A DNA stretch of 64,000 nucleotides from Sporosarcina jeotgali (GTDB taxonomy: Bacteria > Bacillota > Bacilli > Bacillales_A > Planococcaceae). Under the pieces are notes generated by a model. It ran no database searches, was not told the origin of the DNA, and saw nothing but the letters and a program-made list of their open reading frames with translations. The position numbers and the translations under genes were made by a program. Position 1 is the first letter of the stretch. The number at the start of each line of letters is the position of its first letter. Location: contig NZ_CP116341.1 in the NCBI RefSeq assembly GCF_033304595.1, positions 1,469,001 through 1,533,000 on the forward strand. The letters are read 5' to 3'. Positions 1 to 8,766 of this stretch are shown piece after piece.

Positions 1-1330
1 TCCGGTTGTTGCCTTCCTGCGCTTTCGTACAAAGGGAGCGCAATGGGCAATCGGAACAATCGTCGCATTCATACGCTTTGTATTCGCGTGTGAATCCGTA
101 TTTGTCGGTTCGTTTTGAAAAATGGCTAAATCCTAGCCTGCGGCCATTCGGACAAGTGTAGGAATCCGCTTCCTCATCATAAGCCCAGTTCATTGTGTTG
201 AACGGATCTTCTTTGTATTTCTTTGTCTTTTCCTTCCGATACTGATTATAGGTGATCAATGGTGTACGCTTTCTGTTTTCAAGGATATCTCCATAGTTCT
301 GTTCACTGCCATAACCAGCATCTGCGACTATGTACTCCGGCAGCTCGAAATAGTCTTTCTCGATGAGATTAAGAAACGGGATGAGTGTTCGTGTATCCGT
401 TGGGTTTGGGTAGATATCGTAAGCAAGCGCATACTGTCCTTCGGTTGCCACTTGCACATTGTAGCCTGCCTTGAGCTGGCCATTACTCATATGATCCTCC
501 TTCATCCTCATGAAGGTGGCGTCATGATCCGTCTTGGAATAGCTGTTACGGTCTCCAAAAATCGCCATGTCGATCCGGTATTTCTCTTTGCGTTGTAAAA
601 AATCCTGGAACTTTTTTCGATACTGTTTTGGTTCCTTGCGTTGCGACCGCAGCTCTTTTCGAACTTCTGTATCGTCGCTTTCTTCAATTTTTTCATCGTA
701 GGTCTGTACCGTATCTTCCAGCTTGTTGAGGATGTTGGACAGTTCGTTCGTGGTAAGCTCGTCCGAACTTTCTCGTTCGATCTCCGGTATGATGTTCTTT
801 TCCAAAAGCTCCTCATACATCTGATTCGATTTTTCGACCAGGCTCGCACTGTATCTTTCAACGGCTTTACGCCAGACGAAGGTGTACTTGTTAGCATTGG
901 CTTCGAGTTTAGTCCCGTCTATGAAGATGGCTTCTTCTTCGATTTGCTTTTCTTCTACGAGTCGGCAGCGGAATTGTACAAAGCATTGGCGAAGAAGCTC
1001 TTTCACTTCGGGGTGGACCCGGAAGCGATTGATCGTACGATAGGTTGGTTCATATCCCTGAGCCAGCCACATCATCCGGACACTGTCTTTCAAAAGCCCT
1101 TCAATCTTTCTGCCAGAAAACACGGACTGGGTGTAAGCGCAGAGCAAAATCTTCATCATCATGCGCGGATGATAGGCAGGGCAGCCGGTTTCACGCAAAA
1201 AGCCTGTGAAGGCTTCTCCGGGGATCGACTCCACGAGCTCATTCACAGCGTAGGCAATATCATCTTTCTGTAGCTTCATTTCCATATCGAGCGGCAAAAT
1301 TAGTTGATTCATGTTATACTCTTTAAACAT
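1..1330 (-). CDS. IS1182-family transposase (3' end outside window)
   Basis: This is a DDE transposase of the IS1182 family that cuts and joins its own element. The reading frame is open from an ATG at 1330 to the window edge, 443 codons, so the C-terminus is missing. The protein starts MFKEYNMNQLILPLDMEMKL. It has the usual N-terminal DUF772-type region (residues ~25-100, with RPRMMMK-like and YRTINRFR motifs), then FIDGTKLEANANKYTFVWRK at ~140-160, and later DAGYGSEQNY and a cysteine cluster near ECDDCSDCPLRSLC. The start is supported by an AAGGAGG site seven bases upstream. No frameshift is visible, so the copy may be active. Confidence 0.92.
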   Translation of the reverse strand, partial: MFKEYNMNQLILPLDMEMKLQKDDIAYAVNELVESIPGEAFTGFLRETGCPAYHPRMMMKILLCAYTQSVFSGRKIEGLLKDSVRMMWLAQGYEPTYRTINRFRVHPEVKELLRQCFVQFRCRLVEEKQIEEEAIFIDGTKLEANANKYTFVWRKAVERYSASLVEKSNQMYEELLEKNIIPEIERESSDELTTNELSNILNKLEDTVQTYDEKIEESDDTEVRKELRSQRKEPKQYRKKFQDFLQRKEKYRIDMAIFGDRNSYSKTDHDATFMRMKEDHMSNGQLKAGYNVQVATEGQYALAYDIYPNPTDTRTLIPFLNLIEKDYFELPEYIVADAGYGSEQNYGDILENRKRTPLITYNQYRKEKTKKYKEDPFNTMNWAYDEEADSYTCPNGRRLGFSHFSKRTDKYGFTREYKAYECDDCSDCPLRSLCTKAQEGNNR

Positions 1331-1405
1331 AGGAAGACCTCCTTAAATGGTTTGTGGTGAATCTATTTTAACAGAGTGTCTTCCTATTTTCCTTTCTAAA
1401 ATACC

Positions 1406-1451
1406 AAAAGAACGAATCCCTAGGATAATTCCTTAGGATTCGTTCTTTTTT
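1406..1451. terminator. Hairpin inside the IS1182 end
   Basis: A long stem pairs AAAAGAACGAATCC on the left with GGATTCGTTCTTTT on the right around a short centre. It is T-rich on the outside in both directions. It sits upstream of the transposase and downstream of glnA. It probably stops readthrough from the flanking gene and may also serve as the terminator of that glnA. Confidence 0.7.
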
Positions 1452-1503
1452 AATTTACTGAGTTTTGTCCCAGCCTCTTTTTGTATTCAAGTCCAATATG
1501 CTT

Positions 1504-2838
1504 TTAGTACATCTTCATATAGCGTTCAATTTCCCAAGGATGCACTGTAATTCGGTAGCTGTCCCATTCTCGTTGTTTTGCTTCTTTGTAGTTGGCGTAA
1601 ATATGTGCTCCTAATGCATCTTGAATGATCGAATCTTCTCCGAGTGCCAGCAATGCATGATCGAGGTCAGTCGGCAGCGTGACAATGCCTTCATTTTCTA
1701 ATTCGGCAGCATTCATCTCATAAATATTGCGATCACAAGGTTTACCGGGATCGAGGTCACGTTGTATTCCGTCAAGTCCAGACTTAAGAATTGCAGCGAG
1801 TGCTAGATAAGGGTTGGCAACAGAATCGACTGAGCGTACTTCGATTCGTGTACTCAAGCCCCGTGATGCGGGTATTCGGATCAGCGGGCTACGGTTTTGT
1901 GCAGACCATGCAATGTAGCAAGGCGCTTCATAACCTGGGACAAGACGTTTGTATGAGTTGACTGTAGGATTTGTAATTGCTGTGAATCCTTCAACATGGT
2001 CAAGAACACCTGCCATGAACTGATATGCAGTTTCACTTAATTTGCGCTCTCCGTTTTCATCGAAAAATGCGTTCTCGCCATCTTTAAACAGTGAGATATT
2101 GCAATGCATGCCTGAACCATTGACACCAAAGATTGGTTTTGGCATGAACGTTGCATGCAGACCGTGTTTCCGGGCGATTGTTTTCACAACAAGTTTGAAT
2201 GTCTGGATATTGTCACAAGCTGTTAATGCGTCTGCATATTTAAAATCGATTTCATGCTGTCCAGGAGCCGCCTCGTGATGAGAAGCTTCCACTTCAAATC
2301 CCAGCGCTTCCAATTCAAGGACAATATCCCGTCTGCAGTTTTCACCAAGATCGAGTGGAGCGAAATCGAAATAATCCCCATGGTCATTCAATTCCATTGT
2401 TGGTTCACCGTTACTATCTAATTTAAATAGGAAGAATTCTGGTTCAGGCCCTAAATTGAAGTCGGTGAATCCCATTGCTTCCATTTCGCCTAGAATTCGT
2501 TTTAAGTTACCCCTTGGATCACCCGGGAAAGGTTCTCCATTCGCAAGAGATACGTCACATATGAGACGCGCTACTTTTCCTGTGCCTGAAGGCCAAGGGA
2601 AGACCATCCAAGTGTTTAAATCGGGAATTAAGTACATATCCGATTCTTCAATTCTTACAAAGCCTTCAATGGATGAACCATCAAACATCATTTTATTATC
2701 GAGTGCTTTTTCAAGCTGGCTGATAGGAATTTCAACGTTCTTGATCATTCCGAGAATGTCAGTAAATTGCAAACGGATGAAATTCACATTATCCTCTATC
2801 ACATATTTTCGAATGTCGTCTTTTGTTGTATTCCTCAT
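1504..2838 (-). CDS. glnA: Glutamine synthetase, type I-alpha (copy 1)
   Basis: Joins ammonia to glutamate with ATP in the cytoplasm as a dodecamer. At 444 residues it matches the Bacillus GlnA length. Visible features are the N-terminal beta-grasp domain with [10 protein letters not shown] (51-60), Arg62 used for feedback control in B. subtilis GlnA, the ATP site motif NGSGMHCN, the [17 protein letters not shown] flap with its glutamate, and [16 protein letters not shown] in the active site. The adenylylation loop of enterobacterial enzymes is absent, as expected for I-alpha. It starts at ATG 2838 after AAAGGAAG. No glnR is adjacent, unlike B. subtilis glnRA. A second gene encoding a product about 83 percent identical by my count lies 1.4 kb away. 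An IS1182 element sits just behind the stop. Confidence 0.97.
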   Translation of the reverse strand: MRNTTKDDIRKYVIEDNVNFIRLQFTDILGMIKNVEIPISQLEKALDNKMMFDGSSIEGFVRIEESDMYLIPDLNTWMVFPWPSGTGKVARLICDVSLANGEPFPGDPRGNLKRILGEMEAMGFTDFNLGPEPEFFLFKLDSNGEPTMELNDHGDYFDFAPLDLGENCRRDIVLELEALGFEVEASHHEAAPGQHEIDFKYADALTACDNIQTFKLVVKTIARKHGLHATFMPKPIFGVNGSGMHCNISLFKDGENAFFDENGERKLSETAYQFMAGVLDHVEGFTAITNPTVNSYKRLVPGYEAPCYIAWSAQNRSPLIRIPASRGLSTRIEVRSVDSVANPYLALAAILKSGLDGIQRDLDPGKPCDRNIYEMNAAELENEGIVTLPTDLDHALLALGEDSIIQDALGAHIYANYKEAKQREWDSYRITVHPWEIERYMKMY

Positions 2839-2893
2839 CTGGCCACTTCCTTTTTAAAAGTTTGTCATTATCATAGTTGCATAATAATTTTTT

Positions 2894-2922
2894 ATAATAC
2901 GCATATTTAACTCTATTTACAA
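2894..2922 (-). promoter_or_regulatory. Sigma-A-type promoter of glnA copy 1
   Basis: On the minus strand, TTGTAA and TATTAT are separated by exactly 17 bases, ending 55 bases before the start codon. I see no clear TGTNA-N7-TNACA box for GlnR or TnrA here. Confidence 0.55.
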
Positions 2923-3046
2923 GAAATTTTTTCAATTAAATTGAAATGATTCGTTTAAAAGTAAAAAATAAAGTTTGCTCATGAAGTCAGGAGGGAATTA
3001 AAGGATAGGTTAATAAACTGAATGTGTATAAAAAAGGGGGATTATT

Positions 3047-4099
3047 ATGAATCGTATTTTTTCAATCGTGGTTTTTGTAGGCGTTCCCGTTGTTGCGCTG
3101 GGTGCTTTCTTAAATTGGTCGGATCTCATAATGTTTGCACTAAGCTGTATAACAATTATTGGACTGTCGGGTTTCATTGGCAGGGCTACGGAAAGTCTTG
3201 CGATTGTAAGCGGACCTCGAATCGGGGGTCTTCTGAACGCAACGTTTGGCAATGCAGTTGAACTGATTATATCTATTTTCACGCTGAAAGCCGGTCTTAT
3301 CGGAATTGTTCTGGCATCACTGACAGGTTCAGTACTTGGGAATTTACTGCTCGTACTTGGATTGTCATTTTTCGCAGGGGGTCTGAAGTTCAAAAAACAG
3401 AATTTCAGTCTTCACGATTCCCGCTATAACTCAGGACTACTGATTTTTGCAGTAGTTGTGGCTTTTGTTGTTCCAGAAGTATTTTCGATGACAATGGACC
3501 CTGCCACAACGTTTCACTTAAGTATCAGTGTATCCATCATCTTAATTGCGATCTATTTGTCAGGTTTGTTTTTCAAGCTGGTTACTCATCGCGGTGTATT
3601 TGCTTCCGGAGATGAAGCGGTGGAAGAGGAAGAAATCCCTGAGTGGACGAAAGGGAAATCTATGCTGGTCTTGCTGCTTAGTACAGTAGCAGTTGCATTT
3701 GTTTCAGAGCGTCTCGTCCATACGTTTGAGACACTAGGCGAACAATTTGGATGGACAGAACTTTTTATCGGGGTCATTATCGTAGCGATTGTCGGGAACG
3801 CTGCGGAACACGTATCTGCGATTACGATGGCTATGAAAAATCGTATGAACGTGTCTGTTGAAATTGCAGTCGGTTCCACATTGCAAGTGGCCATGTTTGT
3901 CGCACCCGCACTTGTGCTAATTTCGATATTTATGCCCGAGCAAATGCCGCTCGTTTTTACAATTCCAGAATTGGTCGCGATGGTGACCGCAGCACTCCTT
4001 GTTATCAGTTTATCGAATGATGGTGAATCGAATTGGTTTGAAGGTCTAATTCTATTTGCTGCCTATATCATCATGGGAATCGGTTTCTTTCTATTGTAA
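3047..4099 (+). CDS. cax: Calcium/proton antiporter, YfkE/CAX family
   Basis: Exports Ca2+ from the cytoplasm in exchange for protons across the cell membrane. The 350 residues form about 11 membrane segments in two halves, as in CaCA-superfamily CAX proteins. The two alpha-repeat motifs are present: GNAVELIISIF near residue 72 and GNAAEHVSAITMA near residue 250. An acidic stretch (EAVEEEEIPEW, ~185-198) marks the central loop. It resembles B. subtilis YfkE over its whole length, including the GFFLL C-terminus. ATG 3047 follows AAAAAGGGGGA. It is divergent from one glnA and convergent with the other. Confidence 0.95.
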   Translation: MNRIFSIVVFVGVPVVALGAFLNWSDLIMFALSCITIIGLSGFIGRATESLAIVSGPRIGGLLNATFGNAVELIISIFTLKAGLIGIVLASLTGSVLGNLLLVLGLSFFAGGLKFKKQNFSLHDSRYNSGLLIFAVVVAFVVPEVFSMTMDPATTFHLSISVSIILIAIYLSGLFFKLVTHRGVFASGDEAVEEEEIPEWTKGKSMLVLLLSTVAVAFVSERLVHTFETLGEQFGWTELFIGVIIVAIVGNAAEHVSAITMAMKNRMNVSVEIAVGSTLQVAMFVAPALVLISIFMPEQMPLVFTIPELVAMVTAALLVISLSNDGESNWFEGLILFAAYIIMGIGFFLL

Positions 4100-4139
4100 T
4101 GACTAAGCGGAAATTAAAATCCTTTTAGTCAAAATAAAA

Positions 4140-4171
4140 CCCGCACACTCAAGATTCATTGGGTGTGCGGG
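4140..4171. terminator. Bidirectional terminator between cax and glnA copy 2
   Basis: The stem CCCGCACAC pairs with GTGTGCGGG across a short loop. It is flanked by AAAATAAAA on the left and GTTTCT on the right. It lies between two convergent genes and can serve both. Confidence 0.85.
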
Positions 4172-4206
4172 TTTCTCGTTGTTATAAAAAGATGATCGTA
4201 CAGTCA

Positions 4207-5541
4207 TTAATAGATTCGTCGATACTGATCGATTTCCCATGGATGTACGGTGATCCGGTAACTGTCCCACTCTTTTTGTTTTACTTCCCTGAAGTTTGTA
4301 TAGATGTGTTTCCCTAACGCTTCTTGCATCACGGGGTCTTTATCTAACGCAATCAACGCATGATCGAGATCCGTAGGCAACGTTTCGATTCCTAATTCAT
4401 CGAGTTCCTGTACACTCATTTCATAAATGTTGCAGTCACACGGGTCTCCTGGATTCAGTTTCTGTTCGATACCGCTTAATCCGGCTTTTAGAATAGCGGA
4501 TAGGGCCAAGTAAGGGTTCGCTACCGAATCGACGGATCGCACCTCGATTCGCGTACTCAATCCGCGGGAAGCTGGAATCCGGATTGCCGGGCTTCTATTT
4601 TGTGCAGACCACGCAACGTAGCAAGGAGCTTCGAAACCTGGAACGAGTCTTTTGTAAGAATTGACAGTAGGATTGGTGATCGATGTGAATCCTCTTACAT
4701 GCTTTAGCACACCTGCCATGAACTGATACGCAGTTTCACTAAGCTTTCGTTCTCCATGTTCATCGTAAAATGCATTTTTTTCGCCTTTAAATAGAGAAAT
4801 ATTACAATGCATCCCGGAGCCATTCACACCAAAGATTGGCTTCGGCATAAAAGTAGCATGGAAACCGTGTTCCCGCGCGATTGTTTTTACGACTAGTTTA
4901 AACGTTTGGATATTGTCACAAGCTCTTAAAGCGTCAGCATATTTGAAATCGATCTCGTGTTGACCGGGTGCTGACTCATGGTGGGAAGCTTCCACTTCAA
5001 AACCAAGTTCTTCGAGCTGCAAGACGATATCCCGTCTGCAATTTTCGCCTAAATCTAAAGGCGCAAAGTCGAAATAGTCTCCTTGGTCGTTCAAGTGCAT
5101 GGTCGGTTCCCCGTGGCGGTCCAATTTAAATAAGAAAAACTCAGGTTCTGGCCCTAAGTTAAAGTCCGAGAAGCCCATATCTTCCATTTCTTTTAGAATT
5201 CGTTTTAAATTCCCTCGTGGATCGCCAGGGAAGGGAGATCCATCAGCTTGGGCGACATCACAGATAAGGCGAGCTACTTTTCCAGTACCGGAAGGCCATG
5301 GAAAGACCATCCACGTATCCAAATCAGGAATCAAATACATATCCGATTCTTCGATTCGTGTAAATCCTTCGATAGAAGATCCGTCAAACATCATTTTGTT
5401 ATCAAGAGCTTTTTCAAGCTGAGTAACAGGGATTTCTACGCTCTTGATCATTCCGAGAATGTCAGTAATTTGGAGTCGGATGAAATTCACATTCTCGTTT
5501 TTGGCGTAATTTCGAATATCATCTTTTGTCATCTTACTCAA
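4207..5541 (-). CDS. glnA: Glutamine synthetase, type I-alpha (copy 2)
   Basis: A second full-length glutamine synthetase of 444 residues with all catalytic motifs: [35 protein letters not shown] and [16 protein letters not shown]. Compared with copy 1 I count about 76 differences. They are concentrated in residues 1-16, around 95-100, and in the C-terminal 360-444 stretch. In B. subtilis the C-terminal part contacts GlnR and TnrA. The start is TTG 5541, ten bases after AAAGGA; an ATG three codons on has no suitable site. It has its own strong promoter and no neighbouring glnR. Both copies could be active isoenzymes under different control; the sequence alone cannot say which is the main one. 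Confidence 0.96.
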   Translation of the reverse strand: MSKMTKDDIRNYAKNENVNFIRLQITDILGMIKSVEIPVTQLEKALDNKMMFDGSSIEGFTRIEESDMYLIPDLDTWMVFPWPSGTGKVARLICDVAQADGSPFPGDPRGNLKRILKEMEDMGFSDFNLGPEPEFFLFKLDRHGEPTMHLNDQGDYFDFAPLDLGENCRRDIVLQLEELGFEVEASHHESAPGQHEIDFKYADALRACDNIQTFKLVVKTIAREHGFHATFMPKPIFGVNGSGMHCNISLFKGEKNAFYDEHGERKLSETAYQFMAGVLKHVRGFTSITNPTVNSYKRLVPGFEAPCYVAWSAQNRSPAIRIPASRGLSTRIEVRSVDSVANPYLALSAILKAGLSGIEQKLNPGDPCDCNIYEMSVQELDELGIETLPTDLDHALIALDKDPVMQEALGKHIYTNFREVKQKEWDSYRITVHPWEIDQYRRIY

Positions 5542-5597
5542 TCAAGGCACGTCCTTTTAGAATAGTTTTTATTATCTAACTTGAATAATAACTTATA

Positions 5598-5626
5598 ATT
5601 ATACACACCGTTTCTAGTATTATCAA
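5598..5626 (-). promoter_or_regulatory. Sigma-A-type promoter of glnA copy 2
   Basis: On the minus strand, TTGATA and TATAAT are 17 bases apart, a near-consensus promoter 57 bases before the TTG start. It is a better match than the promoter of copy 1. Confidence 0.7.
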
Positions 5627-5731
5627 GAAAACAGCTCCGGCTTTCGACAAAAACTGAGAGATTTACGTTGTTTTATAAAGCCGAATCCGGATCTAAGAGA
5701 AGCTTCAAATAGGGAGACATTTTATCCGTAT

Positions 5732-5759
5732 AAAAAAAGACCACATCACTTGTGGTCTT
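5732..5759 (-). terminator. msrA terminator overlapping its stop codon
   Basis: The stem GACCACA, loop AGTGA and TGTGGTC are followed by a run of seven T on the minus strand. The last two sense codons and the stop of msrA lie in the stem and loop. Confidence 0.85.
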
Positions 5760-6282
5760 CCCAATTCGCTTGAATGAATTCGTCACGTCCTGATTGTGCC
5801 CGGTCTTCTTCATATGCAGCTTGTTCTTTTTTATAAAAGTCTTGGTGGTAATCTTCAGCTAGATAGAACGTTTCAGCTGGGCGGATTACCGTTACGATGG
5901 GCTTTGTGAATCTGCCGCTAGCAGCCAGTTCGTTTTTAGATTTCTCGGCAGCCAGCCGCTGCTGTTCGTTTGTATAGAAGATAGCTGTGGTATACGAATG
6001 CCCCCGGTCCTGAAACTGTCCTCCAGCATCCGTAGGATCTATTTGCGGCCAATAGAGTGCCAATAAGTCTTCATATGGGTAAACTGCAGGGTCGAATGTG
6101 ATTTCGACCACTTCCAGATGTCCCGAATTGCCTTCTTTGACTTGCTCGTATGTCGGGTTTTCAATAGATCCGCCCATATACCCGGATACGACACTATGAA
6201 TCCCGTCCCATTCTGTAAACGGCTTGACCATACACCAAAAACAGCCTCCAGCTAAAATTGCTTTTTCGAGTTGCTCCATCAT
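5746..6282 (-). CDS. msrA: Peptide-methionine (S)-S-oxide reductase MsrA
   Basis: Reduces the S-epimer of oxidised methionine in proteins, using thioredoxin as electron donor. The catalytic GGCFWC motif sits at residues 12-17, the sulfenic-acid-forming cysteine being the first of the two. Also typical are SGYMGG, the HLEVVEITFDP stretch and YWPQIDPTDAGGQFQDRG. The chosen start is ATG 6282 (178 residues), preceded by AGAAGG. A GTG at 6303 is in frame but has no ribosome binding site. The next codon is also ATG and is equally possible. It stands alone, divergent from the LCP gene. Confidence 0.95.
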   Translation of the reverse strand: MMEQLEKAILAGGCFWCMVKPFTEWDGIHSVVSGYMGGSIENPTYEQVKEGNSGHLEVVEITFDPAVYPYEDLLALYWPQIDPTDAGGQFQDRGHSYTTAIFYTNEQQRLAAEKSKNELAASGRFTKPIVTVIRPAETFYLAEDYHQDFYKKEQAAYEEDRAQSGRDEFIQANWEDHK

Positions 6283-6354
6283 CTCTACCTTCTTTCCATT
6301 CACTACGTTCTTATATCTTAGACGTTCACTCTTTAGGTGTCCAGTGTTCGAGCA

Positions 6355-6363
6355 TGATATAAT
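6355..6363 (+). promoter_or_regulatory. Possible extended -10 promoter for the LCP gene
   Basis: TGATATAAT is an extended -10 element, about 75 bases before the start codon of the LCP gene. There is no good -35 hexamer at the usual distance, so this is a moderate call. Confidence 0.35.
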
Positions 6364-6436
6364 AGTGTTTCAGCATGCAACCAACGACTCAAGAGAACGT
6401 CCTGTTTTGTGACTTCACTATTGGGGGAATACTAAA

Positions 6437-7387
6437 ATGTCAGAACACTATGAAGGTCCTGTCCCGAAAAGGCGGAGACGACGCAGATTGCGGAAAGGCA
6501 GAGTCCTCGTTACTCTTTTTTTAGCTGGATTTGTCGCAATAGGACTTTTTTCATCTTATCAATATATAGCAGGCAAACGAGCCGTTTCTAAAAACGCAAT
6601 AGAGCCAGGCAGCTTCGAAGGGGATATGCTCGATCCTTCGGCATCGTCTGTTGAGAACTTTTTATTACTCGGAGTCGATGATGATGGAAGCGGGAAATCG
6701 CGGACAGACACGATGATGGTCCTCTCTTGGGATAAACAAGCGAAGACCATGAAACTTGTATCATTCATGCGTGACATCTATGCAGATATACCGGGATACA
6801 AATCGTACAAACTGAACACAGCTTATTATTTAGGCGGTGTTCAAAGTGCAAAGGATACGATTACAGGTATGTTCAACCTACCGATTCATCATTATGCCAT
6901 CGTCGACTTTGACAATTTTGAAACGATCGCAGACACCGCATTTCCTGACGGAGTGGAAATGAATGTGAAAAAAGAGATGTCTGAGAAAATCGGAGTCACT
7001 TTGATGCCAGGTCTGCAAAAGCTAAATGGAAAAGAGTTATTGGGTTATGCTCGTTTCCGTGCAGATGCTGAAGGCGATTTTGGACGGGTCAGCCGTCAGC
7101 AAGAAGTCCTGTCGGCTGTTAAGAAGCAGGCAATGACGCCAGGTATGCTGGTCCGTGCACCAAAAATTGCCGGTGTGATTTCGCAAACTGTGGAAACGGA
7201 TCTTTCTTCTAAAGAAGAACTTTCACGTTTGACAAGTCTTTTGGTGAAAGGCGGGGCAGAAATTGAAACGCTGACCATTCCCGTAAAGGGTTCGTATTCG
7301 TTTGCCGATTACTCACATGCAGGATCAGTGATAGAAGTGAATCTAGACAAAAACCGCGAAGCAATTCGTTCATTCATTTCTAATTAA
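6437..7387 (+). CDS. LytR-CpsA-Psr (LCP) family cell-wall glycopolymer ligase
   Basis: LCP proteins move lipid-linked teichoic acid or other glycopolymers onto peptidoglycan at the outer face of the membrane. The 316-residue protein has a basic N-terminus (KRRRRRRLRKGR), a single membrane segment (residues ~23-44) and then an extracellular LCP domain. Recognised motifs are FLLLGVDDDG, SRTDTMMVLSW, SFMRDIYADIPG and YARFRADAEGDFGRVSRQQ, which hold the arginines and aspartates that bind the pyrophosphate lipid. ATG 6437 follows TTGGGGGA. It is followed 32 bases on by the permease gene, probably in one operon. Which glycopolymer it uses is not clear. Confidence 0.92.
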   Translation: MSEHYEGPVPKRRRRRRLRKGRVLVTLFLAGFVAIGLFSSYQYIAGKRAVSKNAIEPGSFEGDMLDPSASSVENFLLLGVDDDGSGKSRTDTMMVLSWDKQAKTMKLVSFMRDIYADIPGYKSYKLNTAYYLGGVQSAKDTITGMFNLPIHHYAIVDFDNFETIADTAFPDGVEMNVKKEMSEKIGVTLMPGLQKLNGKELLGYARFRADAEGDFGRVSRQQEVLSAVKKQAMTPGMLVRAPKIAGVISQTVETDLSSKEELSRLTSLLVKGGAEIETLTIPVKGSYSFADYSHAGSVIEVNLDKNREAIRSFISN

Positions 7388-7419
7388 TAGGAAAACATCT
7401 TATTGAAGGAGTGGGGGAT

Positions 7420-8652
7420 TTGGCAGAAAAGAAAGAAGTGCAAAAAATTGAAGAGCCAGACGAAGAATATGGGATCCCTGTTAAGAATCGTATTATCCGG
7501 TTCCTAGGAGGCAAGACCACACTCTTCATTTTAATCGTGCTGCTGCTAGTTGGAGTGAACGTGATGATTTTTGATAAAGTCTCGTTCATTTTTTATCCGA
7601 TCAAAGTTCTTTTTTCAACAGTAGTGCTGCCGATTATTTTAGCAACGATTCTTTATTACTTATTGCGTCCGCTTTTGCATCTTCTTGAAAGAATAAAAGT
7701 CCCTAAAGTATGGGGGATTGCAATTATTTTCCTGACTGCGATTGGACTCATTACGCTGCTCGTATTTCTTGTCTTACCCTTTTTGAAAATACAGTTTTGG
7801 AAGCTGGTCGAAGAATTTCCGACAACCTTCAATCAGCTGATTCTTACGCTGGATTCTTTTTTCAGCAACTCTTTATTCGCGCCTTACTATAAACAGCTGG
7901 ATATTAATGCGGCAGAGTTATTGGATTCCGGCCTTGAAAATATCGGACAGATGATTGCTGATGCTCTTGGCGGCATCGCTTCTGGTTTAACCACTTTCAT
8001 CTCTGCATTGACGGGAATTATTCTTTCCATCGTTACCGTTCCATTCATTCTGTTTTATCTCTTAAAGGATGGTGATAAACTTCCAAGCTACGTTATGAAG
8101 CTATTACCTCCGAGAATGCGTGATGATGCTCAGTCTATTTTAGGAAATGCTGATCATCAAATCAGCGCATACATCCAAGGCCAGATCTTGGTAGCGATGT
8201 GCATCGGTACGATGGTAACGATTGGTTTCTTAATCATTGATATGAAATATGCGGTATTGCTCGGTGTGCTTGCCATGTTTACAAGTGTGGTTCCATATCT
8301 CGGTCCTGTCATTGCAATTACACCGGCAATTATTATTGCGATTGTCACGTCTCCTTTTATGCTTGTGAAGCTGGCAATTGTCTGGACTGTGGTTCAGCTG
8401 GTGGAAGGAAAATTTATTTCACCTCAAATCATGGGGAAGTCGCTTCATATTCATCCAATCACGATAATTTTCGTCCTGTTAACGGCAGGTTCGTTATTTG
8501 GAGTGGCGGGAGTTATTTTAGGGATACCCGGTTATGCGTTACTCAAAGTTTTCACAACACATTTGTTCCAGCTGCTGAAGGTTCGTTATAATAAATACGA
8601 AGTAGATGTCCGGATGCACTATGAGCGACCGAATTATGAAGATGAGAAATAG
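7420..8652 (+). CDS. AI-2E family transporter (UPF0118)
   Basis: A polytopic membrane protein of 410 residues from the AI-2 exporter / Na+/H+ antiporter-like superfamily. There are about eight hydrophobic segments: one pair at ~25-85, one at ~95-125, and a C-terminal cluster from ~195 on. The conserved FTSVVPYLGPVIAITPAI motif and the family's VQLVEGKFISPQIMG segment are present. The start is TTG 7420, because AAGGAG lies eight bases upstream. The GTG at 7411 overlaps that site and is unlikely. The substrate is unknown; annotation as an autoinducer transporter rests on distant relatives only. Confidence 0.88.
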   Translation: MAEKKEVQKIEEPDEEYGIPVKNRIIRFLGGKTTLFILIVLLLVGVNVMIFDKVSFIFYPIKVLFSTVVLPIILATILYYLLRPLLHLLERIKVPKVWGIAIIFLTAIGLITLLVFLVLPFLKIQFWKLVEEFPTTFNQLILTLDSFFSNSLFAPYYKQLDINAAELLDSGLENIGQMIADALGGIASGLTTFISALTGIILSIVTVPFILFYLLKDGDKLPSYVMKLLPPRMRDDAQSILGNADHQISAYIQGQILVAMCIGTMVTIGFLIIDMKYAVLLGVLAMFTSVVPYLGPVIAITPAIIIAIVTSPFMLVKLAIVWTVVQLVEGKFISPQIMGKSLHIHPITIIFVLLTAGSLFGVAGVILGIPGYALLKVFTTHLFQLLKVRYNKYEVDVRMHYERPNYEDEK

Positions 8653-8658
8653 GAGAGA

Positions 8659-8690
8659 GCAGTCTTGCTAATAGGCAAGGCTGTTTTTTT
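8659..8690 (+). terminator. Terminator after the AI-2E transporter gene
   Basis: CAGTCTTGC and GCAAGGCTG form a stem with loop TAATAG, followed by seven T. Confidence 0.9.
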
Positions 8691-8733
8691 GTTCACGGTT
8701 TTATCATAATCGTATTATGTAAAGCTGTTGTGA

Positions 8734-8766
8734 AAAAAACGCACTCTTTCCAAAGGGAAGAGTGCC
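8734..8766 (-). terminator. Terminator of the mod-locus regulator
   Basis: On the minus strand GGCACTCTT and AAGAGTGC pair around CCCTTTGGA, followed by GTTTTTT. It begins right at the stop codon of the regulator gene. Confidence 0.85.

Larger units (their letters stand above)
1..1477 (-). mobile_element. IS1182-family insertion sequence, 5' part
   Basis: The element enters from outside the window and ends near 1477. The terminal sequence, read inward on the minus strand from 1477, is GAGGCTGGGACAAAACTCA, which resembles known IS1182-family ends. Between that end and the transposase start lies a strong hairpin. Only one end is visible, so the target duplication cannot be checked. The element ends 27 bases downstream of the glnA stop codon. 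Confidence 0.85.

Noticed and set aside
641..1273. A 210-codon plus-strand frame inside the IS1182 element
   Set aside because: It is antisense to the intact transposase frame, has no ribosome binding site, and reads as low-complexity hydrophobic sequence.
2839..3046. GlnR/TnrA box upstream of the first glnA
   Set aside because: No TGTNA-N7-TNACA match was found by eye; only a small AT-rich palindrome (TTCAATTAAATTGAA at 2931-2945) is present, and I cannot tie it to a regulator.
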